Part shown: positions 55,729 to 63,916 of the stretch, one piece after another
How positions within the stretch are numbered: the first letter of the stretch is position 1
Layout: each line of letters begins with the position of its first letter
NCBI GenBank assembly: GCA_902628635.1
Contig: CACONQ010000001.1
Span: forward strand, 123,837 to 187,836
Reading direction: 5' to 3'
DNA: 64,000 nt
Source of the DNA: an uncultured Pelagibacteraceae bacterium
GTDB lineage: Bacteria; Pseudomonadota; Alphaproteobacteria; Pelagibacterales; Pelagibacteraceae
Program-made: the position numbers and the translations under genes
Notes under the pieces: generated by a model
Told to the model about the DNA's origin: nothing
Databases searched by the model: none
The model's input: the letters and a program-made list of their open reading frames with translations, nothing else

Positions 55729-56880
55729 ATGAAAGAATTTTATAAAAAAATACTGAAAATCTTATTTGTTTTTATCGCTTCGATTAATTCAGCAAGTTCT
55801 GAAGAAGTTGTTAAAATTGGTTTATTAGTGCCACTGTCAGGTGAGTCATCATACATAGGCCAATCAATAATTCAGTCTGTAAGACTGGGAATTAATAAAA
55901 TTAATAATGATAGATTGTTAGTTGTACCAAGAGATACAAAATCAGATCAATCCACAACATTGAAAGTTGTGGATGAGCTATATTCTGAGGGAACAAAAAT
56001 TTTTATTGGCCCAGTATTTAATAAAAATTTAAAAGAATTAGATAAATTTCAAGATGCTACATTTTTATCTTTTACAAATAAAGTTTTAGGTAATCCAAAT
56101 AATGTTATTAGCTCAGGTATAAACGCTAAATCTCAATTTGATGCAATTAAAAAATATCTTGAAATGAATGATTTAGATGGCACTTTAGTTTTGATACCTA
56201 AAAAAAATTTTAAAGAGGAAGTTGAGGAGGCGATAATTAAATCTAGACTAAAAACAAAAAAAATATTTTATTACGATGCAGAACCTACTAAACTTACAAA
56301 ACAAATTGAAAAAGTAACAAAATATAAAATAAGAAAAAGAAACCTTGAGGATGAAATAAAAAGAGTTGAAAACTCAGATGAAGATAATAAGGAAAGAAAG
56401 CTCGAGATACTAAATAAAAAAGATACTCTTGGTAGAATTGGATATGACTCAATTATAATTGCAGACTTTAATGAAAGTTTAAAAAGTGTCACAACATCAT
56501 TGTTATATACTGATGTATCTCCAAAAAAAGTTGCTTTTATATCTTTAAATCAGTGGTTTGATGAGACTTTGTTTAGAGAAAAAACATCACAACCAATTGC
56601 CTTCCCTTCAATTAATAGAGAAAATTACTTTAGTTTTAGAGATGATTATAAGAAAATTTATAATGAAAGTCCTAGTCAAATAGGAATTCTTGGATATGAT
56701 TTGATCGGATTAATTTACTATTTACTTTTAAAAAATGATTTTGAGGTTAACAACAAATTGTTTACTGAAGATAATAGATTTAAAGGTGTATCAGGGGTAT
56801 TTGAAATAAATAATCAAAAGATTAATCATATTCTCACATTTTACCGCGTAGAAGATGGAAAGTTTAAAAAAATTTTCTAA
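55729..56880 (+). CDS. LpoA-like penicillin-binding protein activator
   Basis: A 383-residue exported protein of the periplasmic-binding-protein fold. A signal segment precedes VVKIGLLVPLSGESSYIGQSI, the typical YraM/LpoA C-terminal domain start. GIFTEDNRFKGVSGVFEIN near the end is its substrate-fold tail. I used ATG 55729, giving a signal peptide start MKEFYKKI; a longer frame from 55672 would read into the divergent rsmI start. The N-terminal TPR part of gammaproteobacterial LpoA is missing, as in alphaproteobacteria. It activates peptidoglycan synthesis by inference only. It ends overlapping rdgB convergently by 17 nt. Confidence 0.85.
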   Translation: MKEFYKKILKILFVFIASINSASSEEVVKIGLLVPLSGESSYIGQSIIQSVRLGINKINNDRLLVVPRDTKSDQSTTLKVVDELYSEGTKIFIGPVFNKNLKELDKFQDATFLSFTNKVLGNPNNVISSGINAKSQFDAIKKYLEMNDLDGTLVLIPKKNFKEEVEEAIIKSRLKTKKIFYYDAEPTKLTKQIEKVTKYKIRKRNLEDEIKRVENSDEDNKERKLEILNKKDTLGRIGYDSIIIADFNESLKSVTTSLLYTDVSPKKVAFISLNQWFDETLFREKTSQPIAFPSINRENYFSFRDDYKKIYNESPSQIGILGYDLIGLIYYLLLKNDFEVNNKLFTEDNRFKGVSGVFEINNQKINHILTFYRVEDGKFKKIF

Positions 56881-57466
56881 TTTTTTTAAAAGCTTTTGAC
56901 CTATGGTCAATTTTAAATTTTAATGATGGTTTCATTTGACCAAAAGTAATTTTTTTTCCATTTGGGATAAAAATTGGATCATAACCAAATCCATTTTTTC
57001 CCTTTTTAAAATTTGATATTTTCCCCTCTACTTTTCCAGTTGATTGAAATGTTTTAAAATTTTTCCCATATATTGTAATAGCGCAAATAAACCTCGCCTT
57101 AATCTTTTTCTTTTTCCAAAATTTATTTTTTTGATTAAGTTTTCTGTAAACTTTTTTAATAGCAAGATTAAAATTATTTTTTTTTCCCCCCCATCTTGCT
57201 GAGTATATGCCCGGTGCTTTGTCTAAAAGATCAATTTCAAGACCTGAATCATCGGCTATACAAATTTTTTTTGATTTTTTAGAAAAATATCTAGCCTTAA
57301 TTAATGAATTCTGTAAAAAAGTTTTTCCAGTTTCTTTTGGACTAGATAAATTAAAAGATCTTGTTGTAAAAATCTTTACTTTTTTTGGAAGCAAAGCCTT
57401 AATTTCCCTTACTTTTCCTTTATTATTTGATCCTATAAGAACTTCGGTAATTTTTTTAATTTTCAT
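56864..57466 (-). CDS. rdgB: dITP/XTP pyrophosphatase RdgB
   Basis: A housecleaning nucleotide hydrolase that removes dITP/XTP. The N-terminus IGSNNKGKVREIKALL and IADDSGLEIDLLDKAPGIYSARW are the Maf/Ham1-type signatures. A short lysine-rich C-terminus ends the 200-residue protein. It is divergent from grpE across 36 nt. HrcA, a common neighbour between rdgB and grpE in alphaproteobacteria, is absent. Confidence 0.95.
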   Translation of the reverse strand: MKIKKITEVLIGSNNKGKVREIKALLPKKVKIFTTRSFNLSSPKETGKTFLQNSLIKARYFSKKSKKICIADDSGLEIDLLDKAPGIYSARWGGKKNNFNLAIKKVYRKLNQKNKFWKKKKIKARFICAITIYGKNFKTFQSTGKVEGKISNFKKGKNGFGYDPIFIPNGKKITFGQMKPSLKFKIDHRSKAFKKIRKFF

Positions 57467-57502
57467 CTAGTAATTTAATATTTTCTTACCATATAGATTA
57501 AT

Positions 57503-58129
57503 ATGGAAAAAGAGGAAATTAAAAATAAAGATCAAAATAATACTGAAGAAGTCATTAAAGATAAATCTGAAATTAAAAATTCTGAAGAGAAAGATGTAAA
57601 AAAACAACAAACTCCCGAAGAGAAAATTAAAGATCTAGAAGATAAGGTTACAAGAATATATGCAGATATGGAAAATCAGAGAAGAAGATATGAAAAAGAA
57701 AAAGAAGAGGCATTTGAATACGGTGGATTTTCTTTTGCAAGAGAATCTTTGAATTTAATTGATAATTTAGAAAGATCAAAAGTAGCACTTCAAAATGATA
57801 ACGAATTAAAAAATACCGAAGCTTTAAAAAAAATTATAGAGCATTTGGAGATCATAAATAAAGACATGTTATCTATTCTAAAAAAAAATAATATTGAAGT
57901 CATTAAGTCAATCAACGAAAAACTTGATCCGAATTTTCATCAAGCAATGATGGAGGTTGAAGATGACGCGAAAGACCCGGGCACAATAGTTCAAGAAATT
58001 CAAAAGGGTTTTATGATGAAAGATAGACTTTTAAGACCAGCTTTAGTTTGTGTATCTAAAAAAACCCAAAAAAGTACTGAAAATTCAGAAAAAAAAGATC
58101 AAAAAGAGGTAAATAATGACAAAAAATAA
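57503..58129 (+). CDS. grpE: GrpE nucleotide exchange factor
   Basis: A co-chaperone that releases ADP from DnaK. A charged N-terminus leads into the long coiled-coil helix (IKDLEDKVTRIYADMENQRRR near residues 44-65), and the compact beta domain has PNFHQAMMEV and VQEIQKGFMMKDRLLRPALV. Length 208 is normal. Its last codons overlap the start of a 25-codon frame that ends on the dnaK ATG. A -10-like TATAGAT lies 20 nt upstream of ATG. Confidence 0.95.
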   Translation: MEKEEIKNKDQNNTEEVIKDKSEIKNSEEKDVKKQQTPEEKIKDLEDKVTRIYADMENQRRRYEKEKEEAFEYGGFSFARESLNLIDNLERSKVALQNDNELKNTEALKKIIEHLEIINKDMLSILKKNNIEVIKSINEKLDPNFHQAMMEVEDDAKDPGTIVQEIQKGFMMKDRLLRPALVCVSKKTQKSTENSEKKDQKEVNNDKK

Positions 58130-58193
58130 GGAGTTCAAAGCTTGTAGATTAAAAAATAACTCCTATATGAGTTTCATTATTAAAAACTTATGA
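58116..58193 (+). CDS. Possible 25-codon coupling reading frame between grpE and dnaK
   Basis: ATG 58116 follows a good ribosome-binding site (AAGAGGT) inside the end of grpE. The frame [14 protein letters not shown]... runs across the gap and its TGA overlaps the dnaK ATG (ATGA at 58190). No conserved product is evident, and dnaK itself lacks a clear Shine-Dalgarno sequence, so the frame could carry ribosomes to dnaK. Chance cannot be excluded. Confidence 0.3.
   Translation: MTKNKEFKACRLKNNSYMSFIIKNL
58129..58164 (+). promoter_or_regulatory. Hairpin in the grpE-dnaK gap with a 7-bp perfect stem
   Basis: AGGAGTT (58129-58135) pairs with AACTCCT (58158-58164) around a 22-nt loop. It falls within the 25-codon frame. 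The stem contains an AGGAG Shine-Dalgarno-like string, so it may affect ribosome loading or mRNA processing between grpE and dnaK. Confidence 0.45.
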
Positions 58194-60115
58194 GCAAAGT
58201 AATAGGAATAGACTTAGGAACAACAAACTCTTGTGTGGCCATAATGGATGGTACTCAAGCTAAAGTATTAGAAAATGCTGAGGGTGCTAGAACTACTCCT
58301 TCGGTAGTCGCTTTTACCGACACCGAAGAAAAGTTAATAGGGCAGCCAGCTAAAAGACAGGCAGTTACAAATCCTGAAAATACAATTTTTGCAGTTAAAA
58401 GATTGATTGGAAGAAACTTTGAAGATCCAACTGTGAAAAAAGATTTAGAAACTGCACCTTTTAAAATTATTAATTCTGATAAAGGCGATGCATGGATAGA
58501 GTCTAAGGGAAAAAAATATTCACCTTCTCAAATTTCAGCATTTGTACTACAGAAAATGAAAGAAACAGCAGAAAAATATTTGGGACAAGAGGTCTCCAAA
58601 GCTGTCATAACAGTTCCTGCATACTTTAATGATGCTCAAAGACAGGCAACAAAAGATGCCGGAAAAATTGCTGGTTTAGAAGTTTTAAGAATTATAAATG
58701 AACCAACCGCTGCCTCACTAGCTTATGGTTTAGATAAAAAAAAACAAAATAAAAAAATTGCTGTTTACGATTTGGGTGGAGGTACATTCGATGTATCAAT
58801 TCTAGAATTAGGTGATGGCGTATTTGAGGTAAAATCAACTAATGGAGATACTTTTTTAGGTGGTGAGGATTTTGACAATACTATTGTTGATTACTTATTA
58901 AATGAATTCAAAAAAGAAAATGGTATAGATTTAAAATCAGATAAACTAGCGTTACAGAGATTAAAAGAAGCAGCTGAAAAAGCTAAAATAGAATTATCTT
59001 CAGCAACACAAACTGAAATAAATTTGCCGTTCATTACTGCTGACAAAACTGGTCCAAAACATATAAATTTAAAAATGACTAGAGCAAAACTCGAGGCTTT
59101 AGTTGAAGAACTTATTACGAGGACTATTCCTCCTTGTAAGACCGCTCTTAAAGATGCTGGATTATCAGCTGGCGAAATTGATGAGGTAGTATTAGTTGGA
59201 GGAATGACAAGAATGCCGAAAGTTGTTGAAGAGGTAAAAAACTTTTTTGGTAAAGAACCAAATAAATCAGTTAATCCTGACGAAGTAGTTGCTATGGGAG
59301 CCGCAATACAAGCAGGTGTCCTTCAAGGCGATGTAAAAGACGTACTTTTATTAGATGTCACTCCTTTATCATTAGGTATTGAAACATTAGGTGGCGTATC
59401 TACTAAGTTGATTGATAAAAATACTACTATTCCAACAAAGAAAAGCCAGGTATTTTCTACTGCTGAGGACAACCAGCCAGCGGTATCTATAAGGGTATTG
59501 CAAGGTGAAAGAGAAATGGCTGCAGATAATAAAATTTTAGGTAACTTTGAGTTAGTTGGTATAGCACCGGCACCTAGAGGTGTTCCTCAAATTGAGGTGA
59601 CTTTTGATATAGACGCAAATGGAATTGTGAATGTTTCAGCTAAGGACAAAGGCACAGGTAAAGAACAAAAAATCCAAATACAAGCATCTGGTGGTTTGAG
59701 TGATGAAGAGATCAATAAAATGGTCAAAGAAGCTGAAGCAAATAAGGATGCGGATAAGAAAAAAAGAGAAGCTGTAGATGCTAGAAACCAGGCAGATACT
59801 TTAATTCACTCTACAGAGAAAAATTTAAAAGAGCATGGAGCAAAAGTTTCTGAGGCGGATAAGAAAGCAATTGAAACTGCTGCTTCTAATTTAAGAAATG
59901 CATTAAAAGGAACAGATGTTGAGGAAATTAAAAAGAAAACGCAAGAATTAGTTCAATCTTCAATGAAATTAGGTGAAGCAATTTATAAATCTCAACAAAG
60001 TGCTAAACCTGGAGATGCACCAAAAGATAATAAACCAGAGGGAAAAAAAGACGATAACGTTGTTGATGCAGACTTTGAAGAAGTAAAAGACGAGAATAAA
60101 GAAAAAAGCGCGTAA
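58190..60115 (+). CDS. dnaK: Chaperone DnaK (Hsp70)
   Basis: The 641-residue Hsp70 that holds unfolded proteins under ATP control. The N-terminus [13 protein letters not shown], the phosphate loop [16 protein letters not shown] and [13 protein letters not shown] lie in the ATPase half. The substrate-binding domain has [19 protein letters not shown] and ends in a charged tail (NKEKSA). It forms grpE-dnaK-dnaJ with dnaJ 30 nt downstream. Confidence 0.97.
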   Translation: MSKVIGIDLGTTNSCVAIMDGTQAKVLENAEGARTTPSVVAFTDTEEKLIGQPAKRQAVTNPENTIFAVKRLIGRNFEDPTVKKDLETAPFKIINSDKGDAWIESKGKKYSPSQISAFVLQKMKETAEKYLGQEVSKAVITVPAYFNDAQRQATKDAGKIAGLEVLRIINEPTAASLAYGLDKKKQNKKIAVYDLGGGTFDVSILELGDGVFEVKSTNGDTFLGGEDFDNTIVDYLLNEFKKENGIDLKSDKLALQRLKEAAEKAKIELSSATQTEINLPFITADKTGPKHINLKMTRAKLEALVEELITRTIPPCKTALKDAGLSAGEIDEVVLVGGMTRMPKVVEEVKNFFGKEPNKSVNPDEVVAMGAAIQAGVLQGDVKDVLLLDVTPLSLGIETLGGVSTKLIDKNTTIPTKKSQVFSTAEDNQPAVSIRVLQGEREMAADNKILGNFELVGIAPAPRGVPQIEVTFDIDANGIVNVSAKDKGTGKEQKIQIQASGGLSDEEINKMVKEAEANKDADKKKREAVDARNQADTLIHSTEKNLKEHGAKVSEADKKAIETAASNLRNALKGTDVEEIKKKTQELVQSSMKLGEAIYKSQQSAKPGDAPKDNKPEGKKDDNVVDADFEEVKDENKEKSA

Positions 60116-60145
60116 GTTTTTACAACTATTTGTCTATAATTATTT

Positions 60146-61270
60146 ATGGCAAAAAGAGATTACTACGAAGTCTTGGGTATCAATAAAAGCGCATCAGCGG
60201 ACCAAATTAAATCAGCTTACCGGAAATTAGCGGTTAAATATCATCCTGATAAAAATAAAGGCGATAAAGCTTCTGAGGAGAAATTTAAAGAAGCTTCGGA
60301 AGCTTATCATGTTCTGTCGAATGCTGAGAGAAAACAAAATTATGATAATTTTGGTCACGCAGCGTTTGAGAATGGTGGTGGCGGTAGAGGAGGATTTGGA
60401 AATTTTGATTTCTCTAGTAGCTTCTCAGATATTTTTGAAGACTTTTTTGGAGAAGGTTTCGGTGGCGGCAGAAGATCTAGACGGTCAAACAATAGAGGTT
60501 CAGATCTTAGATATGATTTATCTATAACATTGGAAGAGGCATATTCTGGTAAAAAACAGGATATAAAATTTTCAACATCTGAAAAATGTGCTACTTGTAA
60601 AGGATCAGGATCTAAACCTGGAACAAGTGCAAGCTCATGTTCAATGTGTGGGGGTCATGGTCAAGTAAGATCAAGTCAGGGATTTTTTACAGTCCAACAA
60701 ACATGTCCTCAGTGCTCAGGTTCTGGCGAACAAATAACAAATCCGTGCTCAGAGTGTAGTGGACAAGGAAAAAGGCAGGCGTCTAAAAGATTGTCAGTTA
60801 CAATTCCAAAAGGAGTTGATGATGGAACAAGAATAAGACTTTCAGGTAAGGGAGAAGCAGGAACTAAGGGAGCTGGAAGTGGAGATTTATATCTATTTAT
60901 AAATGTTTACTCTCACGACTTATTCAAAAGGTCCGATGAAAATTTATTTTTTGAATGTCCAATATCAATCGCAGATGCTGCTCTTGGTACCTCAATAGAA
61001 ATTCCAACAATAGATGGTGGTAAAGCAAAAATAAAAATACCAGCTGGAACACAAAGTGGTAAACAGTTTAGATTAAAGGGTAAAGGTATGCCTTATATGA
61101 GAGGCAGCGGAAATGGAGATCTTTATATCCAAGTTAATACTGAAGTACCTATTTCTTTAAACAGAGAGCAGAAAGAGCTACTTGAAAAATTTAGAGAAAT
61201 TGAGAATGAAAAATCAAACCCAAGTATTAAAAAATTCTTCCAAAAAGCAAAAAGTTTTTGGAAAAATTAA
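60146..61270 (+). CDS. dnaJ: Chaperone DnaJ (Hsp40)
   Basis: The 374-residue co-chaperone that hands clients to DnaK. The J domain has KYHPDKNKG near residue 30, then a Gly/Phe-rich stretch, then four zinc repeats (CATCKGSG, CSMCGGHG, CPQCSGSG, CSECSGQG) near residues 146-206, and the C-terminal client domain. All elements of a class I DnaJ are intact. It ends 3 nt before the small membrane protein gene. Confidence 0.97.
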   Translation: MAKRDYYEVLGINKSASADQIKSAYRKLAVKYHPDKNKGDKASEEKFKEASEAYHVLSNAERKQNYDNFGHAAFENGGGGRGGFGNFDFSSSFSDIFEDFFGEGFGGGRRSRRSNNRGSDLRYDLSITLEEAYSGKKQDIKFSTSEKCATCKGSGSKPGTSASSCSMCGGHGQVRSSQGFFTVQQTCPQCSGSGEQITNPCSECSGQGKRQASKRLSVTIPKGVDDGTRIRLSGKGEAGTKGAGSGDLYLFINVYSHDLFKRSDENLFFECPISIADAALGTSIEIPTIDGGKAKIKIPAGTQSGKQFRLKGKGMPYMRGSGNGDLYIQVNTEVPISLNREQKELLEKFREIENEKSNPSIKKFFQKAKSFWKN

Positions 61271-61273
61271 ATT

Positions 61274-61444
61274 ATGGGTTTAGAGGAAATAGTTCCAGCA
61301 ATAGCTTTGATTGCAGTTTTAATCCTGGTTCTACCAGGTTTCATTAGCTCCAATTCGAAAAAAAAGTTGTTTTTTAAAAACTTAGGTATTTGGGCTATAA
61401 TTGTATTATCAGTTGTGATACTTTCATATCTTATCTTCAAATGA
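61274..61444 (+). CDS. 56-residue two-span membrane protein between dnaJ and dapB
   Basis: The frame starts with ATG 61274 and encodes MGLEEIVPAIALIAVLILVL, a first span, then PGFISSNSKKK, a basic turn, and a second span ending SYLIFK. Its TGA overlaps the dapB start (ATGA). I do not recognise a family. The overlap on both ends indicates a real gene in the dnaJ-dapB run, translated with dapB. Confidence 0.72.
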   Translation: MGLEEIVPAIALIAVLILVLPGFISSNSKKKLFFKNLGIWAIIVLSVVILSYLIFK

Positions 61445-62217
61445 AAAAAATTAATTTAGCTATAACAGGTTGTTTAGGTAGAATGGGTCAGCAGCTCATT
61501 AAATCTTCCAAATCAGATAAGGCATTTAACCTTGTCACTCTTACTGAAAGCCGATTAATTAAAAAAAAAATTTCAGGAATTACACCAGGCTTGAATAATT
61601 TAGATTCATTTAAGAAAGTTAGTTTAATAATTGATTTCACAGTTCCTAAATGCACTTTTGAAGTTCTTAAAATAGCTCAAAAACTTAAGAAAAGAGTAGT
61701 AATAGGGACTACCGGATTTAGCAAAAAAGAGGAAGCATTAATTAAAAAATACTCAAAAAAAATACCAATTTTAAAGGCTGGTAACATGAGTTTAGGTATA
61801 AATCTTTTAATGTATTTAACTGAAATTACATCAAAATCACTAGGAAACAACTTTCTAAGCAAAGTTTTCGAAGTCCATCATAAACATAAAAAAGATCATC
61901 CGTCTGGTACAGCTTTAATGCTTGGCAAAGGTATCGCTGATGGTAGAGGGAAAAATTTATATAAAATCATGGGCAATAAATATTTTAACAAAAAAACATT
62001 TCCTTACTCAAAAAAAATCAATTTTAATTCACTTAGAAGAGGCGAAGTTGTAGGTGAACATGAGGTAAAATTTTCAAGTGGAAAAGAAATAATAACTCTA
62101 AATCATGAAGCATTTGATAGAGCTTTATACTCTGAGGGAGCATTAACTGCTGCGAAATGGCTTATAAATAAAAAACCAGGTCTTTATTCAATGAGAGATG
62201 TATTAAATTTTAAATAA
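61441..62217 (+). CDS. dapB: 4-hydroxy-tetrahydrodipicolinate reductase
   Basis: An NAD(P)H enzyme of the lysine/diaminopimelate pathway. The N-terminal nucleotide motif ITGCLGRMGQQLI and EVHHKHKKDHPSGTAL near residue 141, with the catalytic His-His and Lys, are present. It is 258 residues. I chose ATG 61441, which overlaps the small membrane gene by 4 nt; an earlier frame start adds an unlikely leader. Diaminopimelate decarboxylase (lysA) is at 13.6 kb. Confidence 0.96.
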   Translation: MKKINLAITGCLGRMGQQLIKSSKSDKAFNLVTLTESRLIKKKISGITPGLNNLDSFKKVSLIIDFTVPKCTFEVLKIAQKLKKRVVIGTTGFSKKEEALIKKYSKKIPILKAGNMSLGINLLMYLTEITSKSLGNNFLSKVFEVHHKHKKDHPSGTALMLGKGIADGRGKNLYKIMGNKYFNKKTFPYSKKINFNSLRRGEVVGEHEVKFSSGKEIITLNHEAFDRALYSEGALTAAKWLINKKPGLYSMRDVLNFK

Positions 62218-62220
62218 TTA

Positions 62221-62874
62221 ATGAATGAAGCAAGCAAAGTTAAAATAATACTTAAAACATTAAATAAGATTTATCCAAAAACACCTGTACCTCTAAAACA
62301 TAGAAATAATTTTACTTTGTTGGTTTCGGTTTTACTCTCAGCTCAATGTACTGATGTAAATGTTAATAATGTAACTAAAGGTATTTATCCAAAATATAAC
62401 AAACCTGAACATTTTGTAAAATTAGGGAGAAAAAAAATTGAAAAGTTAATCAGAAGTATAGGAATATTCAGGATTAAAGCGAAGAGTATATATAATCTCT
62501 CAAAAACTCTAGTTGAAAAGTATAAAGGCAAAGTGCCTAAAACTTTTGAGGAATTAGAGGAACTTCCAGGTGTTGGACACAAAACTGCTAGCGTTGTGAT
62601 GGCACAAGGTTTTGGTCACCCAGCTTTTCCTGTAGACACTCATATTCACCGATTAGCACAAAGGTGGGGACTTACTAATGGTAAAAACGTTGTTCAAACC
62701 GAAAAAGATCTTAAAAGAGTATTTCCAATGAAATATTGGAATAAATTACATCTTCAAATAATTTTCTACGGAAGAGAGTATTGTAAAGCTAGAGAATGCT
62801 ACGGAATAACTTGTAAAATTTGTACTAGTTGTTATCCTAATAGGAAAAAACCAATCAAAACTAAGAAAGCCTGA
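62221..62874 (+). CDS. nth: Endonuclease III-like DNA glycosylase
   Basis: A 217-residue base-excision repair glycosylase/AP lyase. The helix-hairpin-helix LPGVGHKTASVVMAQ carries the catalytic Lys near residue 121, and FPVDTHIHRLAQRWGL carries the catalytic Asp. The iron-sulfur loop has five cysteines spaced CKAREC-YGIT-CKIC-TSC, unlike the usual C-x6-C-x2-C-x5-C. It follows dapB by 3 nt and abuts the kinase gene. Confidence 0.92.
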   Translation: MNEASKVKIILKTLNKIYPKTPVPLKHRNNFTLLVSVLLSAQCTDVNVNNVTKGIYPKYNKPEHFVKLGRKKIEKLIRSIGIFRIKAKSIYNLSKTLVEKYKGKVPKTFEELEELPGVGHKTASVVMAQGFGHPAFPVDTHIHRLAQRWGLTNGKNVVQTEKDLKRVFPMKYWNKLHLQIIFYGREYCKARECYGITCKICTSCYPNRKKPIKTKKA

Positions 62875-62875
62875 T

Positions 62876-63805
62876 ATGAAAATTTTAGGGATAGGAAACG
62901 CAATAGTAGATGTAATTTGTAAAGTTGAAGATGACTTTATAACTAGGAATAAATTAACAAAAAGTACTATGAAACTAATATTTGATGAAAGTGAATTCAA
63001 AAAATTGCTCTCAAATCTTAAAATAGAAAAAACTGTTTCAGGTGGCTCAGTTGCAAATTCAATTGTTGGGTTATCACAACTTGGAAATGAGGTTGGATTT
63101 ATAGGTAAAGTTAATGATGATGAACTTGGAAGTAAATATGAAGACGGTTTAAAACAAGAGAATGTTAAATATTTTTACTCAAAGAAAAAAGAGGATTTAC
63201 CCACAGGAACTTGCTTAATTTTAGTAACCCCAGACTCTGAAAGAACAATGTGCACTTTTTTAGGAACTGCGGGTAAAATAAATGAAAACGATGTTAATTC
63301 AAATGCAATTAAACAAAGTGAAATAATTCTTTTAGAGGGATACCTTTGGGATGAAGGAGAGCCAAAAAAAGCTTTTGAAAAAGCAATTCTTAGTGCAAAC
63401 AAAGTGGCAATGTCTTTATCAGATCAATTTTGTGTTGATCGGCATAAACCACATTTTTTAGAATTAGTTAAGAATAAATTAAATATAACATTCGCCAATG
63501 AGCAAGAAATTATGTCATTAATAGATGCAAAATCTTTTGATGAGGTAATAAGTTTTTCAAAATCCCTTGGTAAAATAATTGTATTAACTAGAGGCGAAAA
63601 GGGTGCAGTTGCAATTAATGGTAATGAAGTTGTTGAATGTGGAGTTAAGCAAGGTTTAAAAATTGTTGATTTAACAGGTGCTGGAGATCTTTTTGCAGCA
63701 GGTTTTTTGCATGGATACGTTAATAAAATGTCTCTAAAAGATAGCCTTAACAAAGGTACTGAAATGTCCTCTAAAGTAATCCAACAAATTGGAGCTAGAC
63801 TCTAA
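62876..63805 (+). CDS. Adenosine kinase-like PfkB family sugar kinase
   Basis: A 309-residue PfkB-fold kinase. Two signatures are visible: SGGSVANSIVGLSQLGNEVGFIG near residue 56, and DLTGAGDLFAAGFLHGY near residue 263, where the catalytic Asp lies. The GNAIVDVICKV start is like alphaproteobacterial adenosine kinases. It probably phosphorylates adenosine or a related sugar nucleoside. It starts 1 nt after nth. It ends close to the convergent ArfA-like gene. Confidence 0.9.
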   Translation: MKILGIGNAIVDVICKVEDDFITRNKLTKSTMKLIFDESEFKKLLSNLKIEKTVSGGSVANSIVGLSQLGNEVGFIGKVNDDELGSKYEDGLKQENVKYFYSKKKEDLPTGTCLILVTPDSERTMCTFLGTAGKINENDVNSNAIKQSEIILLEGYLWDEGEPKKAFEKAILSANKVAMSLSDQFCVDRHKPHFLELVKNKLNITFANEQEIMSLIDAKSFDEVISFSKSLGKIIVLTRGEKGAVAINGNEVVECGVKQGLKIVDLTGAGDLFAAGFLHGYVNKMSLKDSLNKGTEMSSKVIQQIGARL

Positions 63806-63808
63806 AAA

Positions 63809-63916
63809 TTATTTTTTTTGTCTTTTAAAACTACCTTTACCTTTTTTAGGTTTAACTACCCTGGGCTTGTAGCGCTTTGACATTAAATTTTTAGCTACTA
63901 AATTTTTTTTTTTCAT
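63809..63916 (-). CDS. ArfA-like alternative ribosome-rescue peptide
   Basis: The 35-residue product MKKKNLVAKNLMSKRYKP ends with the motif VVKPKKGKGSFKRQKK. I recognise PKKGKGS(Y/F)xR as the conserved ArfA segment that enters the empty mRNA channel of stalled ribosomes and recruits a release factor. The preceding NLVAKNLMSKRYKPRV fits the short alphaproteobacterial form (NpvAr.lrsp.frprv). Its ATG follows directly after the stop of the upstream regulator gene, and the gene faces the kinase gene. The start could also be the internal Met12. Function is inferred from the motif. Confidence 0.7.
   Translation of the reverse strand: MKKKNLVAKNLMSKRYKPRVVKPKKGKGSFKRQKK

Noticed and set aside
57467..57502. 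Heat-shock sigma-32 promoter before grpE
   Set aside because: The 36-nt gap has a TATAGAT but nothing like CTTGAAA or CCCCAT at proper spacing.
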